Origin: an uncultured Gemmiger sp. | Lineage (GTDB): Bacteria; Bacillota; Clostridia; Oscillospirales; Ruminococcaceae | Direction: 5' to 3' | Assembly: GCA_944386495.1 (NCBI GenBank) | Contig: CALXBE010000026.1 | Coordinates: forward strand, 1-52,920 | DNA: 52,920 nt | Shown here: positions 32,040 through 40,309 of the stretch, in pieces | Layout: every line of letters starts with the position of its first letter | Numbering within the stretch: the first letter of the stretch is position 1 | Position numbers and translations under genes: made by a program | The notes under the pieces: model-generated | Database searches by the model: none | What the model was told of the DNA's origin: nothing | What the model saw: the letters and a program-made list of their open reading frames with translations, nothing else

Positions 32040-33737
32040 ATGAAGGTAGTCATCGTAGGGGGAGTGGCCGGAGGCGCCACAGCGGCGGCCCGGATACGCC
32101 GCCTGGACGAAAAGGCGGAGATCCTGATTTTTGAACGGTCGGGATATATTTCCTATGCCAACTGCGGCCTGCCCTATTATATCGGCGGGGTCATCCCCCG
32201 GCGGGAGGACCTGACCCTCCAGACTCCCCGGAGTTTTTATGACCGGTTCCGAATCCAGGTAAAGGTCCGCCATGAAGTCACGGCTCTCCATCCGGAGGAA
32301 AAGACGGTGACGGTGAAAAACCTGGAGACCGGGGAAGAGTTCCGGGAAGCCTACGATAAACTCCTTCTGGCTCCCGGGGCAAAGCCTCTGAAGCCACCCT
32401 TTGAGGGGAACGACCTGGAACAGGTGTTCACCCTGAGAACGGTGGAGGATACCTTCAAGATCCACGATTATATACAGAGCCATCACCCCAAATCTGCCGT
32501 GCTGGCAGGAGGCGGGTTCATCGGCCTGGAAATGGCGGAAAACCTGCGGGAGCTGGGGATGGAGGTAACCATTGTCCAGCGGGGCAGTCAGCTTATGCCG
32601 CCCTTTGACCAGGACATGGCCGCCTATATCCAGGCGGAAATGCGCCGGCATGGGGTGAACCTGGCCCTGGACCGGTCGGTGGAAGGACTTCGTCCCAGGG
32701 AGGGCGGGGTGGAGGTCCTGCTGAAAGATGCACCTTCCCTTTATGGGGATATGGTCATTCTGGCCATGGGGGTGACCCCGGACAGCAAGCTGGCCAGGGA
32801 AGCCGGTCTTGCCCTGGGAATGAGGGACAGCATTCTGGTGAACGACCGGATGGAGACTTCCCAGCCGGATATTTACGCAGTGGGGGACGCCGTTCAGGTA
32901 AAGCATTTCGTTACCGGGGAGGATGCCCTCATTGCCCTGGCCGGACCTGCCAACCGTCAGGCCCGGGTTGCCGGGGACAATATCTGCGGCGGGGACAGCC
33001 GGTATACCGGGTCCCAGGGCAGCTCCATCCTCAAGGTGTTTGACCTGACTGCTGCCGCCACCGGCCTCAACCAGCGGGCAGCATCCCGGCTGTATGACAC
33101 GGAGCGGGTGATTCTTTCTCCCATGAACCATGCAGGGTACTACCCCGGCGGGCGGAACATGACCCTCAAGGTGGTGTTTGACCGGGAATCCCATAAGGTC
33201 CTGGGGGCCCAGATCGTGGGATATGACGGAGTGGACAAACGAATCGATGTGATTGCCACCGCCATCCGGGCAGGAATGAAGATTCAGGACCTGGCCGAGC
33301 TGGACCTGGCCTATGCGCCGCCCTACTCCTCCGCCAAAGACCCGGTGAACATGGCCGGATTTATTGGGGAGAACCTGATTCAGGGCATTGTGAAGCAGTG
33401 GGGGCTGGAAGCCCTGCCTGCCCTCATGGATAACCCGGGGGTCACCCTGGTGGACACCCGCACCCCCGGAGAGTATGCAGGGGGACACATCCCCGGCTTT
33501 GTGAATATCCCGGTGGATGAGCTTCGCCAGCGGTTGGGGGAGATACCGGAAGGAAAGCCGGTCTACCTGATTTGTCAGAGTGGTCTGCGCAGCTATCTGG
33601 CCAGCCGGATTCTCGCCGGTCTGGGCTGGGAGGTTTACAACTTTCCGGGAGGATATGGTTACTATGAAACCGTCACCCGGGAACGGTGTCTGGTGGAACA
33701 GTCCCTCCCCTGCGGAATGGAAAAGCCCCAAGAGTAA
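32040..33737 (+). CDS. CoA-disulfide reductase / NADH oxidase-like flavoprotein fused to rhodanese
   Basis: 565 aa. FAD-binding N-terminus VVIVGGVAGGATAAARIRR, active-site Cys in SYANCGLPYYIGG (residue 44), a second dinucleotide motif AVLAGGGFIGLEMAENL near 160, the FAD end motif YAVGDAVQV near 282, and a C-terminal rhodanese domain with ICQSGLRS. This is the CoADR-RHD architecture, which reduces CoA disulfide or CoA persulfide with NAD(P)H. It starts two bases behind the small rhodanese gene. Confidence 0.92.
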   Translation: MKVVIVGGVAGGATAAARIRRLDEKAEILIFERSGYISYANCGLPYYIGGVIPRREDLTLQTPRSFYDRFRIQVKVRHEVTALHPEEKTVTVKNLETGEEFREAYDKLLLAPGAKPLKPPFEGNDLEQVFTLRTVEDTFKIHDYIQSHHPKSAVLAGGGFIGLEMAENLRELGMEVTIVQRGSQLMPPFDQDMAAYIQAEMRRHGVNLALDRSVEGLRPREGGVEVLLKDAPSLYGDMVILAMGVTPDSKLAREAGLALGMRDSILVNDRMETSQPDIYAVGDAVQVKHFVTGEDALIALAGPANRQARVAGDNICGGDSRYTGSQGSSILKVFDLTAAATGLNQRAASRLYDTERVILSPMNHAGYYPGGRNMTLKVVFDRESHKVLGAQIVGYDGVDKRIDVIATAIRAGMKIQDLAELDLAYAPPYSSAKDPVNMAGFIGENLIQGIVKQWGLEALPALMDNPGVTLVDTRTPGEYAGGHIPGFVNIPVDELRQRLGEIPEGKPVYLICQSGLRSYLASRILAGLGWEVYNFPGGYGYYETVTRERCLVEQSLPCGMEKPQE

Positions 33738-33742
33738 AAAAT

Positions 33743-33777
33743 AAGCACCTGAGAAAATGCTTCTCAGGTGCTTTTAT
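33743..33777. terminator. Bidirectional terminator between oxidoreductase and regulator
   Basis: Perfect 13-base stem AAGCACCTGAGAA / TTCTCAGGTGCTT with A/T-rich flanks between convergent genes. Confidence 0.85.
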
Positions 33778-33785
33778 AATAGGAA

Positions 33786-34451
33786 TTAAGAACGGTCCCG
33801 CAGCTCTTCCAGCTTGTCGGGGTCGGTCAGCTCCACCATCCCACGGGACAGCTTGACCATCCCCTCGCTCTGGAAATACCGGAGCATTTTGGTGATTACC
33901 TCCCGGGCGCTGCCCAGGTGTTCTCCAATGGCTTCATGGGTGATGCGGAGCTGGAGGGTGTTTTCCAGTGCGGATTCTTCCAGAAGAAATTCTGCCAGCC
34001 GCCGGTCCAGGCTTTTCCACATAACCTGTTCCATCAGCCACATCACATCGGTAAACCGGCTGGCCATGATTTCGTTGGTGTAGTTGGCCAGGGGAGCGGA
34101 CTGTTCCATCACCTGCTTGTACACCTGGGAGGGAATGATGGTCACCTGGGTGTCCTTCTCCGCCTGAATGGTCACATCAAACTGGAGGCTTCTCATCATG
34201 CAGGAGGCGGACATGAGGCAGATGTCCCGCTCAAAAAGGCGGTAGAGGGTGATCTGCCGGCCCTGGTCCGAGAGGGCGTAGGCCCGCAGTTGTCCCGAGT
34301 GGATGAGAAGCAGGCCGGTGCATTGGTCCACACCACCATGGAGAACACTGCCCTTGGGAAGGGAACGCAGGACCGCAGCCTCAGAAAGCTGTTGCTGCTG
34401 ACCGGGAGTCAGCTGGTCCCAAACGGGAAAAAATTGAGAAATCTGAGTCAT
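33786..34451 (-). CDS. Crp/Fnr family transcriptional regulator
   Basis: 221 aa. N-terminal cyclic-nucleotide-binding-like beta barrel (KGSVLHGGVDQCTGLLLIHSGQLRAY), a long dimer helix and a C-terminal winged helix with THEAIGEHLGSAREVITKML. The segment DICLMSASCMMRS holds two cysteines that could sense redox state; the Fe-S cysteine set of true FNR is absent. Start MTQISQ is set by GGGAGGG. It lies between two operons that carry GTGAC-N3-GTCAC sites and is the obvious candidate to bind them. Confidence 0.9.
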   Translation of the reverse strand: MTQISQFFPVWDQLTPGQQQQLSEAAVLRSLPKGSVLHGGVDQCTGLLLIHSGQLRAYALSDQGRQITLYRLFERDICLMSASCMMRSLQFDVTIQAEKDTQVTIIPSQVYKQVMEQSAPLANYTNEIMASRFTDVMWLMEQVMWKSLDRRLAEFLLEESALENTLQLRITHEAIGEHLGSAREVITKMLRYFQSEGMVKLSRGMVELTDPDKLEELRDRS

Positions 34452-34485
34452 GAATATTCCCTCCCTCTCAGAACAATTCAACATC

Positions 34486-34526
34486 AAGATACCACGGGGG
34501 CGCACTTCTGTCAATCATCATTGACA
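34486..34526 (-). promoter_or_regulatory. Promoter with palindromic operator for the Crp/Fnr gene
   Basis: The palindrome TGTCAATCATCATTGACA (34509-34526) has perfect seven-base arms. Its end supplies a minus-strand -35 TTGACA (34509-34514), followed by 17 bases and TATCTT (34486-34491). A bound repressor would block this promoter. The sequence differs from the GTGAC-N3-GTCAC sites. Confidence 0.6.
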
Positions 34527-34581
34527 GGGAGATTGGCCGGGTGTAGGATAGGGCTAAGAGGTACTCTTCACCGGGAAAAAG

Positions 34582-34622
34582 GTGACCTGGTCACATACAG
34601 AAAGGGCCGTTTCTGGTATGAT
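34582..34622 (+). promoter_or_regulatory. Crp/Fnr-type site and promoter of the rubrerythrin gene
   Basis: GTGACCTGGTCAC (34582-34594), with TATGAT at 34617-34622. The 29-base distance from site centre to -10 is the same as at the thioredoxin promoter, and again no -35 hexamer is evident. Confidence 0.7.
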
Positions 34623-34687
34623 GAGTACAACAAAAAACAAGGACCCAAAGAGGTCCCTGAATACTTATAAAAGGGAGGACAATAATA

Positions 34688-35341
34688 ATGGAAAAATGGA
34701 AATGCAGCGTATGCGGTTACATTCATGAGGGCCCTCTGCCCCAGGACTTTACCTGCCCTGTCTGCCATCAGGGTGCGGATAAGATGGTGAAGATCGCTCC
34801 CCCCAAGAATCCCTATGCAGGAACCAAGACCGAGAAGAACCTGTGGGAAGCCTTTGCAGGCGAGTCCCAGGCCCGGAACAAATACACCTATTTCGCTTCT
34901 GTAGCCAAGAAGGCCGGTTATGAGCAGATCGCTGCTCTCTTCCTCAAGACCGCCGACAACGAGAAGGAGCATGCAAAGCTCTGGTTCAAGGCTCTGGGCG
35001 AGCTGGGCGATACCGCCGAGAATCTGCTCCATGCAGCTGAGGGCGAGAACGCCGAGTGGACCGATATGTACGACCGTATGGCCCGTGAGGCTGACGAGGA
35101 GGGCTTCCATGAGCTGGCTGCCCAGTTCCGTGGGGTGGCCGCCATTGAGAAGAGCCACGAGGAACGGTACCGTGCCCTGCTCCACAATGTGGAGGCCATG
35201 GAAGTATTCAAGAAGAGCGGCGTTACCATCTGGGAGTGCCGGAACTGCGGCCACATTGTGGTGGGCACCGAAGCCCCCGATGTATGCCCCGTCTGCAACC
35301 ATCCTCAGGCATTCTTTGAGGTACATGCAGCCAACTACTGA
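34688..35341 (+). CDS. rbr: Rubrerythrin with rubredoxin-like domains at both ends
   Basis: 217 aa. Residues 1-35 form a rubredoxin-like site (CSVCG...CPVCH), 50-165 a ferritin-like di-iron domain with [20 protein letters not shown] and EKSHEERY helices, and 180-210 a second rubredoxin site (CRNCG...CPVCN). It reduces hydrogen peroxide with electrons from NADH via rubredoxin or thioredoxin-type partners. Classical rubrerythrin has only the C-terminal site, reverse rubrerythrin only the N-terminal one. GGGAGG precedes the ATG; desulfoferrodoxin follows by 32 bases. Confidence 0.95.
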   Translation: MEKWKCSVCGYIHEGPLPQDFTCPVCHQGADKMVKIAPPKNPYAGTKTEKNLWEAFAGESQARNKYTYFASVAKKAGYEQIAALFLKTADNEKEHAKLWFKALGELGDTAENLLHAAEGENAEWTDMYDRMAREADEEGFHELAAQFRGVAAIEKSHEERYRALLHNVEAMEVFKKSGVTIWECRNCGHIVVGTEAPDVCPVCNHPQAFFEVHAANY

Positions 35342-35373
35342 TTCACTACTTAACCGAAAAGGAGTGTTGTTTT

Positions 35374-35751
35374 ATGAACACTGAATTCTATATCTGCCGT
35401 CATTGCGGCAACCTGGTAGAGATGGTCCACAGCGCCGGAGTTCCTATTATGTGCTGCGGCCAGAAGATGGAAAAGCTGGTCCCCAACACTGTGGAAGCCA
35501 GCGGCGAGAAGCACCTGCCCGTCCTGACCAAGGAAGGGGATATGCTCCGGGTGAATGTGGGTGCCGTAGACCACCCCATGGCAGAAGAGCACTACATCCA
35601 GTGGATCGCTCTGGTCACCCCCGCCGGTGTGCAGCGCCGTGACCTGGCCCCCGGTGAGAAGCCGGAAGCCGTGTTCCACCTGGACGGCCAGACCGAGGCA
35701 GAGGTTTACGCCTACTGCAACCTCCACGGTCTCTGGATGGCTAAGCTGTAA
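35374..35751 (+). CDS. dfx: Desulfoferrodoxin (superoxide reductase)
   Basis: 125 aa. N-terminal desulforedoxin site CRHCGN...MCCGQ, then the superoxide-reducing iron site with ligands in EKHLPV, DHPMAEEHYI and CNLHGLW. It reduces superoxide to hydrogen peroxide without making oxygen; the rubrerythrin encoded just upstream can remove the peroxide. Together they are the usual anaerobe oxygen defence. Confidence 0.96.
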   Translation: MNTEFYICRHCGNLVEMVHSAGVPIMCCGQKMEKLVPNTVEASGEKHLPVLTKEGDMLRVNVGAVDHPMAEEHYIQWIALVTPAGVQRRDLAPGEKPEAVFHLDGQTEAEVYAYCNLHGLWMAKL

Positions 35752-35764
35752 TATCAGATTCCTG

Positions 35765-35799
35765 CCGCCCGCCGGTTCCAAAACCGGCGGGCGGTTTTT
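35765..35799 (+). terminator. Terminator of the rubrerythrin-desulfoferrodoxin operon
   Basis: Perfect 13-base stem CCGCCCGCCGGTT / AACCGGCGGGCGG followed by TTTTTG. Confidence 0.9.
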
Positions 35800-35829
35800 G
35801 TTTAAAAAGGAGAAAGGACTTTGCTTGCA

Positions 35830-35885
35830 TTGATTTTCTCGAATATCGAGAATATAATAAAATCAAAGAAACTCGAACATCGAGA
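35830..35885 (+). promoter_or_regulatory. PadR-type tandem operators over the padR promoter
   Basis: TTGATT (35830) and TATAAT (35853) are 17 bases apart. The palindrome TCTCGAATATCGAGA (35837-35851) fills the spacer and a near copy ACTCGAACATCGAGA lies at 35871-35885 before the ribosome site. Their place implies autorepression by the PadR protein just downstream. Confidence 0.75.
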
Positions 35886-35900
35886 AAGGAGGCCCGGTCC

Positions 35901-36224
35901 ATGCCACGCCAGCGTTTCAAAACCCTGACCCAGCAGATGTTTTATATCCTGCTCACTCTGCGGCAGGAGCGGCGGGGGGTGGACATTCTGGAAGAGATAC
36001 GCACTCTGACCCAGGGCCGGGTGACCATCGGTTCCGGTACCCTTTACGATTTGCTGGAACAGTTCCAGGACCAGGAAATCATCCGCCAGACCCGGGTGGA
36101 GGGCCGGAGCCGAAGCTATATCATCACCCCAAAGGGGGAGGAAATGCTGGAGGAGGAATACCGGCGGATCTGTGACCAGGTCAAAGATTACCGGCGGGTG
36201 ATGGGAGAGGAGGAAACCCCATGA
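35901..36224 (+). CDS. PadR family transcriptional repressor
   Basis: 107 aa winged-helix protein with the PadR signature FYILLTLRQERRGVDILEEI...TIGSGTLYDLLEQF and a C-terminal dimer helix (EEEYRRICDQVKDYRRVM). Short PadR proteins like this one usually repress a small operon that includes themselves and a membrane protein. It overlaps the DUF2812 gene by four bases and follows two matching palindromes. Confidence 0.95.
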   Translation: MPRQRFKTLTQQMFYILLTLRQERRGVDILEEIRTLTQGRVTIGSGTLYDLLEQFQDQEIIRQTRVEGRSRSYIITPKGEEMLEEEYRRICDQVKDYRRVMGEEETP

Positions 36225-37603
36225 AAGAAACAAGGATGCAGCTGAACTTCCTGGGTCTGTGGGATCAGCAGGCCATTGTGGATAAACTGGAAGCCATGGC
36301 GGCCCAGGGCTGGATGATTCAGAAGATGGGAAACTTTTTCTGGACCTATACCAAAATAGAACCCCGGAACCGGCGGTTCTGGGTGACCTATTTCCCCACG
36401 GTCAGTCCCTATGACCCCGGCCCTTCCCAGGGCCAGCTGACCCGGGAGGAACTCTGTGCCCGGGACGGGTGGCAGCTGGCAGTCCGGCGGGATGTGGCCC
36501 AGGTGTTCTACACTGACAGGGAGGACGCCGTTCCCATCGACACCGACCCGGTGCTTCAGGTGGAGGCGGTCCGGCAGGCCTACAACCGCCGGGAACTGCC
36601 TTCCCGCCTGGCAACCACATTCCTCAGCGGATTTTATATTTTTATCCAGCTTCAAAACTTTTTCCAGGACCCGGTGGAGTTTTTGTGCAGCAACTATCAT
36701 CTGTTTGCCCTGCCGGCTTGGGCGGTCCTCTTTGTTTTCTATCTCTGGGGAACGGTCCGGGACCTGCTCTGGCTGAACCGGGCCACCCGGGATGCCCTGG
36801 AAAAGGGGACCTTTCTTCCGCCCCGGTCCTACGCCGGGGCAGAGATGGTGCTGACTGTCCTGGCCATTCTGCTGGTGGTCTTCTCTCTGGCAGGGCTGGA
36901 CGGGGGAAATATCTACATCCTGATTTGGATGGGCTGTATGGGGCTTATGGTCTGGGTGACGGCCTCCCTACGAAACTTCCTGAAAAAGCAGGGATTCAGC
37001 GCCGCCTTCAACCGGGTGGTGACCACCGTCACATCGGTGGTGCTGACCATGGTTCTGCTGGGAGGGGTGATCTGGCTGGGAGTCAGCAGGGGCATTTCTA
37101 CAAGAGAGGAAAGCCAGCCGGTGGGCAGTTACACCATAGAGGGGTATACCTTTGATATTTATGACGACTCCCTCCCCCTGACAGTGGAGGACCTGGTGTC
37201 ATTGGAGGCCCAGTGGTCCCGGGAAGCGAACTTCCGATCCAGCTTCCTGCTCACCCAGGAACAGTACCGGCAGGACCTGATTCCGGGGCAGGGAATCACC
37301 AACTATGAGATGACCTACACCATCTACCGCCCCGCCAACGGCTGGGTGTATGATACGGTCCGCCGGGGACTGATCAACTCCCGTCAGGATGAAGTGGGGG
37401 ACGGTTATGTATTCACCGATCACTACCAGCAGATCGACCCCACCCTCTGGAACGCCCGGGAGGTCTACCAGGCCTACTGGAGCGACAGCCTGCTGGACAC
37501 CTACCTGGTCTGCTGGGAGGATAAGATTCTGGAAATCAAATTCTACTGGCAGCCTACCCAGGAGCAGATTGCCGCGACGGCAGAGATACTGAAAGAGGCT
37601 TGA
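36221..37603 (+). CDS. DUF2812 membrane protein
   Basis: 460 aa. The first 110 residues form the DUF2812 domain (KLEAMAAQGWMIQKMGNFFWTYTKIEPRNRRFWVTYFP), followed by about four membrane helices (near residues 130-155, 160-185, 210-225, 230-250 and 265-290) and an outer C-terminal domain of about 160 aa, probably extracellular. PadR-DUF2812 pairs are widespread in Firmicutes; the pair is thought to answer envelope signals, but the molecular role is unknown. Confidence 0.85.
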   Translation: MKETRMQLNFLGLWDQQAIVDKLEAMAAQGWMIQKMGNFFWTYTKIEPRNRRFWVTYFPTVSPYDPGPSQGQLTREELCARDGWQLAVRRDVAQVFYTDREDAVPIDTDPVLQVEAVRQAYNRRELPSRLATTFLSGFYIFIQLQNFFQDPVEFLCSNYHLFALPAWAVLFVFYLWGTVRDLLWLNRATRDALEKGTFLPPRSYAGAEMVLTVLAILLVVFSLAGLDGGNIYILIWMGCMGLMVWVTASLRNFLKKQGFSAAFNRVVTTVTSVVLTMVLLGGVIWLGVSRGISTREESQPVGSYTIEGYTFDIYDDSLPLTVEDLVSLEAQWSREANFRSSFLLTQEQYRQDLIPGQGITNYEMTYTIYRPANGWVYDTVRRGLINSRQDEVGDGYVFTDHYQQIDPTLWNAREVYQAYWSDSLLDTYLVCWEDKILEIKFYWQPTQEQIAATAEILKEA

Positions 37604-37621
37604 TGGCTTAGAAACGAAAAA

Positions 37622-37657
37622 AGCGGAGGCTGTGCTTTTGCACAGCCTCCCTTTTTA
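37622..37657 (+). terminator. Terminator of the padR-DUF2812 operon
   Basis: Perfect ten-base stem GAGGCTGTGC / GCACAGCCTC with TTTT loop, then CCTTTTT. Confidence 0.85.
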
Positions 37658-37664
37658 TAGAAGA

Positions 37665-38396
37665 TTATTTTTTTACGGCAGAGACCAGCAGCATCATGGG
37701 ACGGCGCATTTCGTCCCGCATGCCGGGAATATCCAGCATTTCCTCCGGGGGCTGAGGCTCAATAATGTGCCGCAGCTCGAACCCGTTCCGGAGCAGCGTG
37801 TCCAGATAGGTGGTCAGGGTGCGGTGGTATTTGGTTACCTTCTCCCCTAAGAACACCGCCTCCCGGGCTCCTTCGTAATAGTAGTTGTCCACGGGAAAAT
37901 GCAGGATTTTTCCGTCTGGAGCATAGTACCAGTCCTGGGAACCATAGGCAGTGAAAACCGGATGCTCCACAGAAAAGACAAGACTGCCCCCGGGAACAAG
38001 CCAGCGGGAGATGTTTTCGACCAAAGGCCCAAAATCCCGCACATAATGAAGGGCCAGAGAACTGAGGACCACATCAAAGGAGCAATCAGGGAAGGAAAGG
38101 TCCTCCATGGCCTTGCGCTGATATTGGATTTGGGGCGCAGAGTTCAGTTCTCTGGCCCGCTCAAGCATTTTTTCGGAAATATCAGTCCCCAGCACAGAGG
38201 CCGCATGGTGAAGGGCTGCATACTGGCAGTGCCAGCCATAGCCGCACCCCAGGTCCAGAACCTTTTTGCCGGAGAAATCCGGCAGGATTTTTTCCAGTTC
38301 GGACCACTCTCCGGCTCCCTTGAGCCCTTCCCGAGAACGGAGCATTTGGCTGTATTTTTCAAAAAAGCGCTGATCGTCGTATTTGTTTTCTTTCAT
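37665..38396 (-). CDS. Class I SAM-dependent methyltransferase
   Basis: 243 aa. Motif I KVLDLGCGYGWHCQYA (near residue 45), acidic loop VLGTDISEKMLE, and the motif FDVVLSSLALHYV identify a Methyltransf_11-type enzyme. Substrate unknown; a small-molecule methylase is most likely. Its leader contains an inverted repeat overlapping the ribosome site (38408-38450). Single gene, convergent with the DUF2812 gene. Confidence 0.9.
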   Translation of the reverse strand: MKENKYDDQRFFEKYSQMLRSREGLKGAGEWSELEKILPDFSGKKVLDLGCGYGWHCQYAALHHAASVLGTDISEKMLERARELNSAPQIQYQRKAMEDLSFPDCSFDVVLSSLALHYVRDFGPLVENISRWLVPGGSLVFSVEHPVFTAYGSQDWYYAPDGKILHFPVDNYYYEGAREAVFLGEKVTKYHRTLTTYLDTLLRNGFELRHIIEPQPPEEMLDIPGMRDEMRRPMMLLVSAVKK

Positions 38397-38407
38397 TGTA
38401 AAGTCCT

Positions 38408-38450
38408 CCCATGTAAGTATTTCAAAATCTGTTCTGGCTGCTTACATGGG
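38408..38450 (-). promoter_or_regulatory. Inverted repeat overlapping the methyltransferase ribosome site
   Basis: Perfect ten-base arms CCCATGTAAG (38408) and CTTACATGGG (38441), 23-base loop. On the minus strand the second arm runs straight into GGGAGG, the ribosome binding site of the methyltransferase gene, so folding of the leader could hide it. It could also be a repressor site. Confidence 0.45.
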
Positions 38451-38633
38451 CAACTGCAATCTTTTGGGAAATGATACCGCCGCACATATCCATCCACTCC
38501 CTTCCGGCGCTGCCAGCAGTATATCACCAGGGCAAAAGAAATTCAACCGACGAATATGACGAATGGATGGAAGTGTTTTCCCGATAATGTTAAAATGAAC
38601 TGTAAGGATAAACCGGAAGGAGAGGAACGCAGT

Positions 38634-39149
38634 ATGCTTGAGGGCTTCGACTTTTCAAATTTTTGGGAGGACAGCGAATATGCACTGAAGGAATATGTCA
38701 GTGAGCCGCCCACGGATGAAATGATTGACAGCGTGGAGCGGGAACTGGGCTACAAACTGCCCGCTTCCTATATCTGGCTGATGAAACAGCATAACGGCGG
38801 TGTCCCTGTCAACACCTGTTTCCCCACCAATGAACCTACCAGCTGGGCGGAGGACCATGTGGCCATTACCGGAATTTTCGGGATTGGGAGAGAGAAGGAC
38901 TATTCTCTCTGCGGAACAATGGGCAGCCAATTTATGATTGATGAGTGGGAATACCCGCCCATCGGGGTGGCACTCTGCGATTGCCCCAGCGGCGGCCATG
39001 ACATGATTTTCCTGGATTACCGGGAGTGCGGTCCATCCGGGGAACCTAAAGTGGTACACATTGACCAGGAAATGGACTATGAGATAACCCCCTTGGCGGA
39101 TAGCTTTGAGGAGTTCATCCGAGGCCTGGTGAATGAAGAAAATTTCTGA
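38634..39149 (+). CDS. SMI1/KNR4 family protein
   Basis: 171 aa with the family pattern IDSVERELGYKLPASYIWLMKQHNGG, GIFGIGREKDY, PIGVALCDCPSGGHDMIFLDYR and a C-terminal DSFEEFIRGL. In bacteria these proteins often act as immunity proteins against polymorphic or contact-dependent toxins; no toxin gene is nearby, so an orphan immunity or other binding role is possible. Start MLEGF is chosen for the family's usual N-terminus and the GGAGAGGA upstream. Confidence 0.88.
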   Translation: MLEGFDFSNFWEDSEYALKEYVSEPPTDEMIDSVERELGYKLPASYIWLMKQHNGGVPVNTCFPTNEPTSWAEDHVAITGIFGIGREKDYSLCGTMGSQFMIDEWEYPPIGVALCDCPSGGHDMIFLDYRECGPSGEPKVVHIDQEMDYEITPLADSFEEFIRGLVNEENF

Positions 39150-39186
39150 TATCGTTGCTTTAATAAAAGTATATTGCTTGAATCTG

Positions 39187-39220
39187 AAAAGACCACCGGC
39201 TTTTGCCGGTGGTCTTTTTC
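39187..39220 (+). terminator. Terminator of the SMI1/KNR4 gene
   Basis: Perfect ten-base stem GACCACCGGC / GCCGGTGGTC with TTTT loop and TTTTT tail. Confidence 0.88.
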
Positions 39221-39261
39221 TGTGGTCCAAAAATAAAAATCAAACATAAAAAGGCCGGATA

Positions 39262-39312
39262 TTAAGAAATCTTAAGGCGATTTTCAGGTGTTTCTTTAAG
39301 GTCCCATGATAC
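39262..39312 (+). promoter_or_regulatory. TTAAG repeats before the ABC transporter operon
   Basis: TTAAG occurs at 39262, 39272 and 39296, upstream of a possible -10 (CATGAT at 39305). Repeats of this sort are typical of OmpR-type response-regulator sites ahead of ABC transporters. No two-component genes lie in the window. Confidence 0.35.
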
Positions 39313-39396
39313 ACTTTCAACAGTAGATCAAGTGAAACGGAAGCAAAAGAATCTTGTTGGCAATAAATTTCTGACTATAAAGAAGGGAACGACGAT

Positions 39397-40309
39397 ATGG
39401 AATACATTTTGCAGACAGATAATCTGTCAAAAGTCTACGGAACAAAAACGGTTTTGAACCATGTAAGCATTCATGTGCCTAAAAAGTCCATCTATGGCCT
39501 GGTAGGAAAAAACGGAGCCGGAAAGACTACGCTTATGCGCATCATCTGCGGCTTGACCCAGCAAAGTGAAGGCAGTTATACACTGCTGGGAAAGTCAAAC
39601 GAAGATGTGGTACGGAACCGCATGGGGATGCTGATTGAAAAGCCGGGTATCTATGAGCACATGACGGCAATGGAAAATTTACAATATTTTTTCCCTTATG
39701 TTTGGCATCCGATCTGGAGGCCATAAGAAAATACTGGAAATGGTCGGGCTGCAAAATGCAGGAAAAAAGAAAGCAAGCCAATTTTCTCTGGGAATGAAGC
39801 AGCGGCTGGGCATTGCGATTTCCCTGCTGGGTAACCCTGATTTCCTCATTCTTGATGAGCCGATCAATGGCCTTGACCCGGAAGGCGTCTACGAGATGCG
39901 GAAAATGCTGGAACAGCTGAATCGTGAAAATGGCACTACCATCATGATTGCCAGCCATATCCTGAGCGAATTGTATAAGCTGGCCACGGACTACGCTATT
40001 ATTGACGGTGGATGCCTGATTGATGAGTTCAGCAAAGAAACCCTGGAATCTGCATGCGGCAGCGGCGTCCAGGTCATGGTTGAGCCGGAATGTTTGCAGG
40101 AGACAAAAAGGCTTATTTCGCTCCGTTACCCGGAAGTCCGTTGTGAAGCGCTTTCCAATCAAAGCCTGCGCTTGCATGAAAAAATCAATCCTGCGAACCT
40201 GAACCGGTTCCTGGTGGAAAACAAAGTGCGGGTGTCTGGTCTGGGGGCAAACAATGAAGATATTGAGAAGTTTTTTGTTGAAAAACTTTCAGGAGGAAAA
40301 GCGGTATGA
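39397..40309 (+). pseudogene. ABC transporter ATP-binding protein interrupted by a one-base shift
   Basis: Two frames together make one ATPase of about 304 aa. The first part has Walker A VGKNGAGKTT and ends in a wrong tail at 39726; the second has the signature SLGMKQRLG and Walker B FLILDEP. Dropping one T from the T6 run at 39687-39692 joins them smoothly (LQYFSLMFGIRSGGHKK). So the copy is a recent pseudogene, is slippage-rescued, or has a sequence error. The C-terminus resembles bacitracin/lantibiotic-type ABC ATPases. The permease gene follows with a four-base overlap. Confidence 0.8.
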
